This document shows, piece by piece, positions 1 through 8,878 of a stretch of 64,000 nucleotides of DNA. The notes under the pieces are model-generated. The model made no database searches and was not told the DNA's origin. It saw nothing but the letters and a program-made list of their open reading frames with translations. The DNA comes from Gephyromycinifex aptenodytis (GTDB lineage Bacteria; Actinomycetota; Actinomycetes; Actinomycetales; Dermatophilaceae), in NCBI RefSeq assembly GCF_012277275.1, contig NZ_CP051155.1, forward strand, positions 310,001 to 374,000. The letters run 5' to 3'. The position numbers and the translations under genes are program-made. The stretch's first letter is position 1. Every line of letters begins with the position of its first letter.

Positions 1-1
1 T

Positions 2-277
2 GAAGACGTCGAAGACTACGGTGACAGCTTCCGCATTCTGTCCGAGGCCACCGACTTCGTTGCGGTGCGCACCGCCCTGCAGGAAGCCGGCGTCGATTAC
101 GACTCGGCCGAGGCCGAGTTCGTCCCCAACCTGGTAGTCCCCCTGGACGTGGACGGCGCCCGCAAGATGCTGCGAGTCGTGGACGCTCTGGAAGACAGCG
201 ACGATGTGCAGAACGTCTACGTCAACGGAGACATGTCCGAAGAGGTCGCCGCCGCGCTGGATGAGGACGAGGACTGA
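2..277 (+). CDS. yebC: YebC/PmpR-family regulator, C-terminal part (5' truncated)
   Basis: Only the last 91 residues are present; the start lies before the window. The reading frame runs from base 2 to a TGA at 275-277. It has the typical C-terminal YebC domain: an ATDF segment, a conserved VPNLVVPLD stretch, then [15 protein letters not shown] and an acidic tail. YebC/PmpR proteins are DNA-binding or translation-associated factors. The location just upstream of ruvC is the usual actinobacterial and general bacterial context, which supports the call. A strong hairpin follows at 317-349. Confidence 0.93.
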   Translation, partial: EDVEDYGDSFRILSEATDFVAVRTALQEAGVDYDSAEAEFVPNLVVPLDVDGARKMLRVVDALEDSDDVQNVYVNGDMSEEVAAALDEDED

Positions 278-316
278 TTTCGCGCGGACCGCTGTTGTCC
301 GAACACGTGTAGGAAT

Positions 317-349
317 GCTGGGGTCGCTGCCACGGGCAGCGGCCCCAGC
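317..349 (+). terminator. Hairpin terminator after yebC
   Basis: A 15-bp stem with one T-G wobble and a 3-nt loop (loop 332-334) lies about 40 nt after the yebC stop. There is no long T tract, as is common in high-GC actinomycetes. Confidence 0.6.
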
Positions 350-549
350 CTTCATTTCCGGGCCGCTTGTCGTCGGTGCGATGTGAAAATCAGCTGATCG
401 CCAGAGTTCGTAAAAGCGGGACATTAGCTATTCCCGGGCGTAGTGTTTCGCCGTGCAGTTGGGCGAATTGCCCGCCTGATGCACCCCTTTACGAGCAGGA
501 TGCCAAAACCGCACCCCCCGTTGCAGCCGACAACCAGAAGGAGCGAACT

Positions 550-2124
550 GTGTCCGTCACACACGAGCCGGAGGCGGTCCCGCCAGGATCCCGGCCGAGC
601 AGCCTGGACGACCGGCGCTTTATAGGACACCCAGGCGGGCTGGCATGGATGTTCCAGGTCGAGTTTTGGGAGCGCTTCTCGTATTACGGAATGCGCGCCA
701 TCCTGCTCTACTTCATCGTCGACACGATCGCCAACGGTGGTCTTGGCATTGCGCAGAACACCGGTGAAGCGATCCTGGCGACCTACGGGGCGGCCGTCTA
801 CCTGCTGGCGATCCCCGGTGGTTACGTAGCGGACCGGATCCTGGGCCCCTGGCACTGCGTGTTCTGGGGCGGCATCGTCATTATGGCCGGCCACATCTGC
901 CTGGCAGTGCCGGCCACCGCTACCGCCTGGGTCGGTATCTGCCTGGTCGCCGTCGGTACCGGCTTCATCAAACCCAACCTTTCGACGATGGTCGGGGCGC
1001 TGTATGACCGGGACGACCCTCGTCGCGACGCCGGCTTCCAGATCTTCTACATGTCGATCAACATCGGCGCGTTCCTGTCCCCGTTGCTGGTGGCCTGGCT
1101 GAAGAACACCTGGGGCTACCACGCGGGCTTCGCTGCCGCCGCGGTCGGTATGGCTCTGGCGCTAGTCGCCTTCGTCGGTGGTCGCCGCACTTTGAAGGGC
1201 ATCGGCGCCCAGGTGCCGAACCCGATGAACGCTGCTGAGAAGAAGCGCCTCGGCATCTACCTGGTGGGCATCCTCATCGGTGCCTACGTGCTGTTCCTCA
1301 TCTTCAATCTCATCGAAGGCAATGCCCCGGCCGCGATCATTGACACCGTCTCGGCGATCTCCATCGGCTCCGCGGTGGCGTACTTCCTCATCATGTTCCG
1401 CAGCCCCAAGGTCAACGACGTGGAGCGCTCGCACCTGTGGGCCTACATCCCGTTGTGGATGGGTGGCGCCCTGTTCTTCATGATCTTCGAGCAGGCTGCC
1501 GGCAAGATGGCCACGTTCGCGGACAAGAACACTGACTTGACCGTGGGCTCGTTCATGATCCCGCCGGAGTGGTACCAGTCGATCAACCCGGCCGCTATCG
1601 TGCTCCTGGCGCCGTTGCTGGGCTGGTACTTCACCCGCCGCGCCGGTCGTTTCCCGCAGACCGCGATGAAGTTCTCCCTGGCGGTGTTCCTCGTCGGGCT
1701 GTCGGCGTTGCTGATGGGCTGGGGATTCCAGACGTGGCCCGGCGGTTCCGCCTTGGCTCCGTTCTGGTTCCTGGGCGCGGTCTTCGTGCTGCAGACGGTC
1801 GCCGAGCTGTTCATCTCCCCGGTCGGACTGTCCGCTACCACGATGCTTGCCCCGCGCGCCTTCGCCAGCCAAGCGATGGCCCTGTGGCTGCTGACCTCGG
1901 CTGCTGGCCAGGGTGTGGCGGCACTGCTGATCAAGGCGATGTCGGACTTCACCGACGCCACCTACTACTACGCCCTGGGCGGCATCACCCTGGTCGTTGC
2001 TGTGGTGCTGTTGCTGCTGGTGCCGTGGACGCAGAACAAGATGGCCGACATCGAGGACATGCGCCGCGAAGCGGCTGACGCGGCACGCACCCTTCGGGCG
2101 GATCGGTCACGTAAGCGCTCCTGA
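550..2124 (+). CDS. POT/PTR2-family proton-coupled di/tripeptide symporter
   Basis: This 524-residue membrane protein imports di- and tripeptides with protons. The N terminus carries the POT signature [12 protein letters not shown] (residues 38-49), and [15 protein letters not shown] is the second PTR2 signature. Many hydrophobic segments follow, consistent with 14 transmembrane helices. An upstream in-frame start exists at 367, but the GTG at 550 has a clear AAGGAG ribosome site 7 nt before it and fits the usual length. The gene stands alone between two hairpin terminators. Its exact substrate range cannot be read from sequence. Confidence 0.92.
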   Translation: MSVTHEPEAVPPGSRPSSLDDRRFIGHPGGLAWMFQVEFWERFSYYGMRAILLYFIVDTIANGGLGIAQNTGEAILATYGAAVYLLAIPGGYVADRILGPWHCVFWGGIVIMAGHICLAVPATATAWVGICLVAVGTGFIKPNLSTMVGALYDRDDPRRDAGFQIFYMSINIGAFLSPLLVAWLKNTWGYHAGFAAAAVGMALALVAFVGGRRTLKGIGAQVPNPMNAAEKKRLGIYLVGILIGAYVLFLIFNLIEGNAPAAIIDTVSAISIGSAVAYFLIMFRSPKVNDVERSHLWAYIPLWMGGALFFMIFEQAAGKMATFADKNTDLTVGSFMIPPEWYQSINPAAIVLLAPLLGWYFTRRAGRFPQTAMKFSLAVFLVGLSALLMGWGFQTWPGGSALAPFWFLGAVFVLQTVAELFISPVGLSATTMLAPRAFASQAMALWLLTSAAGQGVAALLIKAMSDFTDATYYYALGGITLVVAVVLLLLVPWTQNKMADIEDMRREAADAARTLRADRSRKRS

Positions 2125-2137
2125 TTGCACATCCCCT

Positions 2138-2172
2138 TCTCGGGCCCGCGGGTCGCTCCCGCGGGCCCGAGA
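2138..2172 (+). terminator. Hairpin terminator between the peptide symporter and ruvC
   Basis: A perfect 15-bp GC-rich stem (2138-2152 with 2158-2172) with loop TCGCT lies just after the symporter stop. It lacks a T tract. Confidence 0.7.
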
Positions 2173-2222
2173 CGCGTCCGCTAGCCTCGCTATCGAACAG
2201 GTGTCTGATGGAAGGTGCGGCC

Positions 2223-2738
2223 ATGCGCGTACTCGGGGTCGACCCCGGTCTGACCCGCTGCGGGTTGGGTGTGGTCGAAGGAGGAGTCGGTCAACCTTTG
2301 CGGATGATCGCGGTGGGGGTGGCGCGCACCCCCAGCGCCGATCCCACCCCGCAGCGCCTGCTTGCGTTGTCTGATGAGATCGAATCCTGGGTGGCGCACC
2401 ACCAGCCTGACGCTGTGGCCGTCGAACGGGTCTTCGCCCGTGGCGATGTCAGCACCATCATGGGTACTGCCCAGGCCAGCGCAGTGGCGATGCTGGCGGC
2501 CGCGCGCGCGGGCCTGCCGCTGGCGCTGCACACCCCCAGCGAGGTCAAGGCTGCGGTGAGCGGTAACGGCCGTGCGGACAAGGCCCAGGTCACCGCGATG
2601 ATCACCCGCATCCTGCGTTTGGACACTCCACCCAAGCCGGCAGATGCGGCCGATGCCTTGGCGCTGGCTGTCTGCCACATCTGGCGCGGGGGAGCCCAGG
2701 CGCGCATCGAGGCTGCCGTAGCGGCGTCGCGGCGATGA
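2223..2738 (+). CDS. ruvC: Holliday junction resolvase RuvC
   Basis: RuvC is the nuclease of the RuvABC complex and cuts four-way junctions made in recombinational repair. The 171-residue product has the four acidic catalytic residues in the expected places: D7 (GVDPG), E68 (AVER), D141 and D144 (PADAADALA). An in-frame ATG lies 15 nt upstream at 2208, but the ATG at 2223 is preferred: GGAAGG is 7 nt ahead and the protein then begins MRVLGVDPG like its family. It heads the ruvC-ruvA-ruvB cluster. Confidence 0.97.
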   Translation: MRVLGVDPGLTRCGLGVVEGGVGQPLRMIAVGVARTPSADPTPQRLLALSDEIESWVAHHQPDAVAVERVFARGDVSTIMGTAQASAVAMLAAARAGLPLALHTPSEVKAAVSGNGRADKAQVTAMITRILRLDTPPKPADAADALALAVCHIWRGGAQARIEAAVAASRR

Positions 2739-2841
2739 CCAGCCGGCTTGCCACGGCTTCGTGCCGGGTTGTCACCGGGATGGGCAAGGATGTGGAGGCG
2801 ACCAGGACGGCACGGGGCGCAACCGGCTCGGAGGGGAACAG

Positions 2842-3465
2842 ATGATCGCATCCGTAGAAGGAACCGTTCTCGATGTCGGCCTTGATCGGGTCGTCGTTCA
2901 GCTCGGCGGGGTGGGCGTGCTCGTCCACACCACACCCGGGACGGCCGCCGCGCAACGCCTCGGCAGCCAGACGATGCTGGCGACCAGCCTCGTCGTGCGC
3001 GAGGACTCCCTGACCCTGTACGGCTTCGCCTCCGCCGACGAGCGTTCCGTGTTCGAGATCGTGCAGACGGTCTCCGGTGTGGGACCACGTTTGGCCCTTG
3101 CCATGCTGGCGGTGCTGTCACCGGGGGAGGTGGCGGCGGCGGTCAGCGGCGGCGACATCGCGGTGTTGACCCGCGTCCCCGGCATCGGCAAGAAAGGGGC
3201 CGAACGGCTCGTCTTGGAACTGCGCGACAAACTCCTGGGTCTTGCTGACTCGCCAGGGCAGTCGCCCACGAACATCGAGACCCCCGCCGCCCAAGGGCCG
3301 TGGCGCGATCAGGTCCGCGACGCGCTGGTCGGGCTCGGTTGGAACGCCAAGCAGGCCGAAACCGGGATCGAAGCGGTGCTTTCCCGCGGTGAGGTCGTCA
3401 GCGGAGTCGGCGGGCCTGACGTGCCGACGCTGCTCAAAGCGGCACTTCGGGAATTGGGGCGCTGA
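2842..3465 (+). CDS. ruvA: Holliday junction branch migration protein RuvA
   Basis: RuvA binds four-way junctions as a tetramer and loads RuvB. The 207-residue protein shows the N-terminal OB-fold (1-63), two helix-hairpin-helix motifs (SGVGPRLAL, 78-86; VPGIGKKGAERL, 112-123) and a C-terminal RuvB-contact domain from about 155. The ATG at 2842 follows GAGGGGAAC and gives the family-typical start MIASVEG. It lies 103 nt after ruvC and just before ruvB. Confidence 0.97.
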   Translation: MIASVEGTVLDVGLDRVVVQLGGVGVLVHTTPGTAAAQRLGSQTMLATSLVVREDSLTLYGFASADERSVFEIVQTVSGVGPRLALAMLAVLSPGEVAAAVSGGDIAVLTRVPGIGKKGAERLVLELRDKLLGLADSPGQSPTNIETPAAQGPWRDQVRDALVGLGWNAKQAETGIEAVLSRGEVVSGVGGPDVPTLLKAALRELGR

Positions 3466-3510
3466 CATGTGGTTCGCAGTTGCGACGCCGCGCAGACGGG
3501 AAGAGGCACG

Positions 3511-4653
3511 ATGACTCAGGCCGGTTCCTACGGGGCGCAGGAATATCAGGACGGGTCCATCGATGCCACCGCTCGCATCGTCGACCCGGGCTCGCTGGAT
3601 GAGGATGATGACGGCCGCGTCGAAGCGGCGCTTCGTCCGCGGCGACTCTCGCAGTTCCCCGGCCAGCCCCGGGTACGGGAACAGTTGGCCCTCATCCTTG
3701 AGGCCGCCCGGCGCCGCGGCAGGGTGCCGGACCACATTCTGCTCTCGGGCCCTCCCGGGCTGGGCAAGACGACTCTGGCGATGATTGCGGCCACCGAACT
3801 GGAAGCGCCGATCCGGGTCACCAGCGGCCCGGCGATTCAACATGCGGGTGACCTCGCCTCGATCCTGTCGTCGCTCAGCGAAGGCGAGGTGCTCTTCCTG
3901 GACGAGATCCACCGGATGAGCCGGGCAGCGGAAGAGATGCTGTATCTGGCGATGGAGGATTTCCGGGTCGATATCGTCGTCGGGAAGGGGCCTGGGGCGA
4001 CTGCGATCCCGCTGGAGTTGGCGCCCTTCACGGTGATCGGGGCGACCACTCGCGCCGGTCTGTTGCCGGCCCCGCTGCGGGATCGCTTCGGGTTCACCGC
4101 GCATCTGGACTATTACGACGTCGAGGACCTGGTCGCCATCGTGACCCGTTCGGCACGTTTGCTGCAGGTGGACTCGGAACCGGCAGGCATCCTGGAGATC
4201 GCGCGGCGCTCACGAGGCACACCCCGGATCGCCAACCGGTTGCTGCGCCGAGTGCGCGACTACGCCCAGGTTCACGGGCAGTCGGTGGTCGACCTGGAAG
4301 CTGCCCAAGCTGCGCTGAAACTGTTCGACGTGGACGCCCGCGGACTGGACCGTCTCGACCGGGCCGTCCTGGATGCGCTCTGTCGAAGATTTGCCGGTGG
4401 CCCCGTCGGGCTGTCGACCTTAGCGGTGGCGGTCGGAGAAGAACCCGACACTGTGGAGACTGTCGCCGAGCCGTATCTGGTGCGCGAAGGATTCATGGTG
4501 CGCACCCCCCGCGGTCGGGTCCCCAGCGCCCTGGCCTGGCAGCATCTGGGTTTGGCGGCACCGCCCGGGATGGCGATGTTCGGCGGCGGGCAACTCGACG
4601 AAGGTCAGGAGGCGCTGCCGTTGTCGACAGAGACGGGGCGCTTCGCCCCGTGA
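3511..4653 (+). CDS. ruvB: Holliday junction branch migration ATPase RuvB
   Basis: RuvB is the AAA+ motor of RuvAB and drives branch migration. Walker A is GPPGLGKTT (80-88) and Walker B is LFLDEIH (128-134). The arginine-finger region [18 protein letters not shown] and the C-terminal winged-helix domain are present. At 380 residues it is somewhat longer than the usual 330-350, with extra residues at both ends. The ATG at 3511 has a purine-rich GGAAGAGG ahead; a GTG at 3469 is possible but lacks family support. Confidence 0.97.
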   Translation: MTQAGSYGAQEYQDGSIDATARIVDPGSLDEDDDGRVEAALRPRRLSQFPGQPRVREQLALILEAARRRGRVPDHILLSGPPGLGKTTLAMIAATELEAPIRVTSGPAIQHAGDLASILSSLSEGEVLFLDEIHRMSRAAEEMLYLAMEDFRVDIVVGKGPGATAIPLELAPFTVIGATTRAGLLPAPLRDRFGFTAHLDYYDVEDLVAIVTRSARLLQVDSEPAGILEIARRSRGTPRIANRLLRRVRDYAQVHGQSVVDLEAAQAALKLFDVDARGLDRLDRAVLDALCRRFAGGPVGLSTLAVAVGEEPDTVETVAEPYLVREGFMVRTPRGRVPSALAWQHLGLAAPPGMAMFGGGQLDEGQEALPLSTETGRFAP

Positions 4654-4871
4654 GTGACCCCAGCTGTCCGGTGCTCGCTGCGCGGGTTTTCGGCCCGGCA
4701 AAGGTCAGGAATGGTTCAGGAAAAGCGTGTTCGGCGCGGCTTGTTGGCGTGCATGCCTGAGCGTCACCTAAACTCGAGCGGGTGCCCGGTATGGGCCACG
4801 CGACATACGGTGCGGGGGGACGCACCGTAACCGACGCGCACGACGTCACCATCGGTGAGGATGCTGTCTGC

Positions 4872-5219
4872 ATGAACGATTCCATTTTGGGGATGTTTCC
4901 CCTGCTGCTGCTCATGGCGCTCATGGTCTGGATGCTTGTATCCCAGCGCCGCCGCCAGCGGGAGGTGTCTTCTATGCAGTCTTCGCTGGCTGTCGGCGAC
5001 GAAGTGGTGACTGTCGGAGGCGTCATCGGTCGACTCGTCGGCGCCGAGGGTCCCGTCCTCCAGCTGGAAGTCAGCCGTGGCGTCGTTATTCGTATCGACC
5101 GGCGCACTGTCTCCGGTCGCACCGCGGACGTGCCGGCGCTGCAGACGCGCGCCCCGGCCGCGGACAGCACTCCCGGGGTCGAGCAGACCGAGTTTCCCGA
5201 CCTGAACGACAGGAGTTGA
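4872..5219 (+). CDS. yajC: Preprotein translocase auxiliary subunit YajC
   Basis: YajC associates with SecDF at the Sec translocon. The 115-residue protein has one N-terminal transmembrane helix (GMFPLLLLMALMVWMLV) followed by RRRQRE and the YajC core (VGDEVVTVGGVIGRL). It overlaps the SecD ribosome site, indicating an operon. The ATG at 4872 is preferred because the helix then begins at the N terminus. An in-frame GTG at 4782 lies 7 nt after a TAAACT box (4769-4774) and would give a leaderless 145-residue product, so that start is a real alternative. Confidence 0.92.
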   Translation: MNDSILGMFPLLLLMALMVWMLVSQRRRQREVSSMQSSLAVGDEVVTVGGVIGRLVGAEGPVLQLEVSRGVVIRIDRRTVSGRTADVPALQTRAPAADSTPGVEQTEFPDLNDRS

Positions 5220-5221
5220 AC

Positions 5222-7120
5222 GTGGCGCGCAACCCGCACAACCGGGCGGCGTGGCGATCGTTGAGCGTATTGATGGCCATCGCCTTGGCGATGATCATCG
5301 GTCTTGCCTCAGCCGTCACCTGGGCTGGAGCACAGTGGACGGTCAAACTCGGTTTGGACCTGGAAGGCGGCACCCAGATGGTGCTCGCCCCGCAGGTCCG
5401 CGAAGGTGAGACCGTCAGCGCTGAACAATTGGCTCAGGCCGTGGACATCATGCGGGCTCGTGTGGATGGTCAAGGCGTAGCCGAGGCCGAAGTCGCCACG
5501 TTGGGAAGCAATGTCGTGGTGGCCGTCCCCGGGGCGATGTCCAAGGCGCAGGAAGATGCGCTGCGGCAGTCTTCGCAGATGCGTTTCCGTCCGGTGCTGG
5601 CTGAGCTGCCCACTGAAGAGGCGCCCGCGCCGACACCCTCCGGTTCCCCCAGCGCAGCCCCCAGTGGGGCCCCCAGCGGTTCGCCGAATGCTGTTCCCAG
5701 CGGTGCGGCCTCGGCTAAGCCGGGTGCGGCCAAGCCAGGCGCGGCCAAGCCGAGTGCGGCTGCCACCCCCACGGCGAACAGGACCAGCGCTAACGGTGTG
5801 GCTCCTCAAGCCTTGAAGAAGGCCCCCGTACCCGCCGCCACCGGTGCCCCGACGCCGGCCCCGACCGAGGTGCTCAAGGCGCCCAAGACCAAAGAGGTCG
5901 CGCCCGGGCTGGCCGCGCTGACCCCTGAACAGTGGAAAGACCCGAAGAAGCGGGTCGAATACGCCACGAGTGAAGCCTGGCTCTCCGCGCCTCAGTACGT
6001 GGAACAGATCATGACGTTGGACTGCAAGTCACAGCAGATCTACAACCCGGCCGAGGAAGACACCACCGTCCCGGCCGCGGTCTGTGACGCGAGCAGGCCG
6101 GTGAAGTACCTACTCGGTCCGTCGGTCCTGAACGGTGACCAGCTTGCCGATGCCACCTCCGGCCCGGCGACCAACGACCAGGGCCAGCCCACCGGCGGCT
6201 ACAAGGTCGATCTGGCCACCACGCCCGAGGCGCGGGATGACTACGGCGCTATCAGTGCTTACATGGTCGGCCTGGACCGGCCGCGTAACCAGCTCGCAGT
6301 CGTCCTGGACAACAAGGTCATCTCTGCGCCCTACTTCTCCAACGCAATCCGGGACGGCCGGGCGGAAATCAGCGGTGACTTCACCGTCGAGGAATCCCAG
6401 ATGCTCGCCGACCAGCTCAAGTTCGGCGCCTTGCCGATCTCGTTCACGGTCCAGAGTGCCGAGCAGATCAGCCCGACCGTGGGTGGCGATCAGCTCCAGA
6501 AGGGTCTCATCGCCGGGGCGATCGGATTGTTCCTGGTCGTCCTGTACTCGCTGGCGCAGTACCGCGCACTGGGGCTGGTGACGGTCTCCTCGTTGATCAT
6601 CGTGGCCATCCTGACCTACCTGGCGCTGACCTTGTTCGGGTGGGGGTACAACCTGCGCTTGACGATGGCTGGGGTCACCGGTGCGATCGTTGCCATCGGA
6701 ACCACTGCGGACTCCTTCATCGTGTACTTCGAACGTGTCCGAGATGAAGTGCGTGACGGCCGCTCCTTGCCCTCGGCTGTGGAAGCCGGCTGGGATCGCG
6801 CCAAACGCACGATCTTGATCTCCGACGGGGTCAACCTGCTTGCAGCCGTCGTGCTGTACGTGTTGGCCGCCAGCAACGTTCGCGGTTTCGCCTTCGTGCT
6901 GATTCTGACCACGGTGCTCGACCTCATCGTCGTCTTCCTGTTCACGCATCCGTTGCTGTCGATCCTGTCTCGAACTGACTTCTTCAGCAGCGGCCACCCA
7001 TGGTCCGGCTTCTCTGCCGAGACCCTCGGGGTTTCCGGAACCCGCTACCGGGGCCGGGGTCGTTTTGCTCGTGACTCCGCAGCTCACGGTCCTGTCCAGC
7101 CCGAGGAGAGCCTCGCATGA
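5222..7120 (+). CDS. secD: Protein translocase subunit SecD
   Basis: SecD with SecF uses the proton gradient to pull exported proteins through the membrane. The first helix is followed by the SecD motif LGLDLEGGTQ; the second P1 region has QLAVVLDNKVISAPYF, and five helices with GTTADSFIVYFERVRDE close the protein. The 632 residues include an Ala/Pro/Ser-rich insert at about 131-220 with PSGxPS and AKPGA repeats, unusual for the core family but seen in some actinobacteria. GTG 5222 has AGGAG 6 nt upstream; a TTG at 5216 is in frame. The stop overlaps the secF ATG. Confidence 0.96.
   Translation: MARNPHNRAAWRSLSVLMAIALAMIIGLASAVTWAGAQWTVKLGLDLEGGTQMVLAPQVREGETVSAEQLAQAVDIMRARVDGQGVAEAEVATLGSNVVVAVPGAMSKAQEDALRQSSQMRFRPVLAELPTEEAPAPTPSGSPSAAPSGAPSGSPNAVPSGAASAKPGAAKPGAAKPSAAATPTANRTSANGVAPQALKKAPVPAATGAPTPAPTEVLKAPKTKEVAPGLAALTPEQWKDPKKRVEYATSEAWLSAPQYVEQIMTLDCKSQQIYNPAEEDTTVPAAVCDASRPVKYLLGPSVLNGDQLADATSGPATNDQGQPTGGYKVDLATTPEARDDYGAISAYMVGLDRPRNQLAVVLDNKVISAPYFSNAIRDGRAEISGDFTVEESQMLADQLKFGALPISFTVQSAEQISPTVGGDQLQKGLIAGAIGLFLVVLYSLAQYRALGLVTVSSLIIVAILTYLALTLFGWGYNLRLTMAGVTGAIVAIGTTADSFIVYFERVRDEVRDGRSLPSAVEAGWDRAKRTILISDGVNLLAAVVLYVLAASNVRGFAFVLILTTVLDLIVVFLFTHPLLSILSRTDFFSSGHPWSGFSAETLGVSGTRYRGRGRFARDSAAHGPVQPEESLA
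5717..5761 (+). repeat. Three 15-bp tandem repeats in the SecD linker
   Basis: Three consecutive imperfect 15-nt units of the form AAGCCRRGYGCGGCY (5717-5731, 5732-5746, 5747-5761) encode KPGAA, KPGAA and KPSAA. They are in frame, so copy change would alter linker length only. Confidence 0.8.
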
Positions 7121-8313
7121 GCCGCTTCAGCAACTTCGGCAATGACCTGTACACGGGTCGGCGCTCCATCGAGTTCGTCGGCCGCGTCAAGCGCTGGTAC
7201 CTCATCTCCGCCGTGCTGCTGGCCATCATGGTCGCCGGGCTAATGATGCGGGGGATCAACTTCGGAATCGAGTTCACCGGTGGCTCGGACTTCCGGATCG
7301 CCAACGTCGGACAGCTCCCGGACTACGAGTCGCGTGCCGCCAAGGTGGTCACTGACGTCGGTAAGGTCGAAAAGGTGTCGGTCACCCGCGTGGGCGGTGA
7401 CGACGTGCGCATTCAGACCGAACGATTCGACGACCGTCGGGCTCAGGACGTGCGGGCGGGCCTGGCCAAAGAGTTCAAGGTAACCCCGACCGACGTGCAA
7501 TCCTCCGTGATCGGCCCCTCCTGGGGCCAGTCGGTCTCCAAGCAGGCGCTGCAGGCTCTGCTGTGGTTCCTGGGACTGGTCTCCATCGTGCTCGCGGTCT
7601 ACTTCCGCACCTGGAAGATGTCACTGGCGGCACTGGTGGCACTTGCCCACGACATCATCCTCACGGTCGGGATCTATTCCCTGGCCGGTTTCGAAGTCAC
7701 CCCGGCCTCGATGATCGGCTTCCTGACGATCCTGGGCTACTCGCTGTACGACACGGTCGTCGTGTTCGACAAGGTCCGTGAGAACACCACCGACGCCTTG
7801 CGCCGCGGCCACCAGACCTACTCCCAGGCAGCCAACCAGGCCGTCAACCAGACGTTGGTCCGTTCCATCAACACCTCGGTGGTGGCGCTGTTGCCGGTCG
7901 CGGCGATCCTCATCGTCGGCGCGACGATCATCGGCCCGGGCACGCTGTTGGACCTGGCGTTGGCGCTGTTCGTGGGCATCATCGTCGGCACGTACAGCTC
8001 GATCTTCATCGCCACCCCGATGCTGGCGCAGCTGCGCGAGCGCGAGCCGGCGATGATCAAGCTGCGCCAGCGAGTGGAACGGCACCAGGCCGTCCAGCCC
8101 CAGGTCGCCGCGCCGGTGGCCGCCGGCGCGAAGCGTGGGGGAGTCGCAGCAACCGGCGGTGCCACCGCTTTCCAGCCCGGTGCACGCACCGGCTCGGCCG
8201 GCCTCGCCGATGGTCCCAGTCAGGAGCGGACGCTCTCCGGGCGCCCCGTACATCCTTACGCCCAACGAGGTCCGCGCAACCAGCCCAAGCGCCCACCCAG
8301 GTCCAAGCGGTAG
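7117..8313 (+). CDS. secF: Protein translocase subunit SecF
   Basis: SecF pairs with SecD. The 398-residue protein has one N-terminal helix, the SecF motif GINFGIEFTGGSDF (46-59), and five further helices including SLYDTVVVFDKVREN. The C terminus is a positively charged, low-complexity tail (about 320-398) ending in PPRSKR. The ATG overlaps the secD stop (ATGA), so the two are translationally coupled. The stop codon TAG is part of a candidate -10 box for apt. Confidence 0.96.
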   Translation: MSRFSNFGNDLYTGRRSIEFVGRVKRWYLISAVLLAIMVAGLMMRGINFGIEFTGGSDFRIANVGQLPDYESRAAKVVTDVGKVEKVSVTRVGGDDVRIQTERFDDRRAQDVRAGLAKEFKVTPTDVQSSVIGPSWGQSVSKQALQALLWFLGLVSIVLAVYFRTWKMSLAALVALAHDIILTVGIYSLAGFEVTPASMIGFLTILGYSLYDTVVVFDKVRENTTDALRRGHQTYSQAANQAVNQTLVRSINTSVVALLPVAAILIVGATIIGPGTLLDLALALFVGIIVGTYSSIFIATPMLAQLREREPAMIKLRQRVERHQAVQPQVAAPVAAGAKRGGVAATGGATAFQPGARTGSAGLADGPSQERTLSGRPVHPYAQRGPRNQPKRPPRSKR

Positions 8314-8316
8314 ATT
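8311..8316 (+). promoter_or_regulatory. Candidate -10 box for leaderless apt
   Basis: TAGATT lies 8 nt before the apt GTG and overlaps the secF stop codon. With a start point 6-8 nt downstream the mRNA would begin at the start codon. No clear -35 is seen. Confidence 0.45.
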
Positions 8317-8324
8317 CAACCATC

Positions 8325-8855
8325 GTGCCTCAAAGTCAACTCGCCGAACTCGTTTCCTCTCGTCTGCGCGACATCCCGGACTTTCCTAAACCGGGGGTCT
8401 CCTTCAAGGACTTCACGCCGCTGTTGGCCGACCACGTCGCATTCTCGGCCGTGGTCGACGACGCAGTCGCCCGCTTCTCGGGGCGGGTGGACGCGGTGGT
8501 CGGTATCGAAGCCCGCGGCTTCATGATGGGGGCCGCCACGGCCTACGCGATGGGCGTGGGGTTCGTTCCCATCCGTAAGGCGGGCAAGCTGCCCTCCCGG
8601 GTCCACGCGGCCAGCTACGCCCTGGAGTACGGGCAGGCCACCATCGAGATCCACGCGGATGCGTTCGTTCCCGGAACCCGGGTACTGATCATGGACGATG
8701 TGCTCGCCACCGGGGGGACCGCGGCTGCGGCCTGCGACCTGGTCGAGCGGCTGGGCGGCACCGTCGTCGGTGTCGACGTCGTCGTGGAGATCGCGGCATT
8801 GGGCGGCCGCGCCGCGTTGAACGGACGCGAGTTGGCGTCGGTCCTGGTCCTGTAG
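8325..8855 (+). CDS. apt: Adenine phosphoribosyltransferase
   Basis: Apt salvages adenine with PRPP to AMP in the cytoplasm. The 176-residue protein starts with the family sequence [20 protein letters not shown] and carries the PRPP-binding loop [14 protein letters not shown] (120-133). The gene lies between secF and rel, a conserved actinobacterial order. The GTG start has no Shine-Dalgarno, but TAGATT stands 8 nt before it, which suggests a leaderless transcript. Confidence 0.96.
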   Translation: MPQSQLAELVSSRLRDIPDFPKPGVSFKDFTPLLADHVAFSAVVDDAVARFSGRVDAVVGIEARGFMMGAATAYAMGVGFVPIRKAGKLPSRVHAASYALEYGQATIEIHADAFVPGTRVLIMDDVLATGGTAAAACDLVERLGGTVVGVDVVVEIAALGGRAALNGRELASVLVL

Positions 8856-8866
8856 CCGCTGAGACC

Positions 8867-8872
8867 TACACT
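8867..8872 (+). promoter_or_regulatory. Candidate -10 box for leaderless rel
   Basis: TACACT lies 6 nt before the ATG of rel, too close for a ribosome site, suggesting transcription starts at or next to the start codon. Confidence 0.5.
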
Positions 8873-8878
8873 TTCTGC

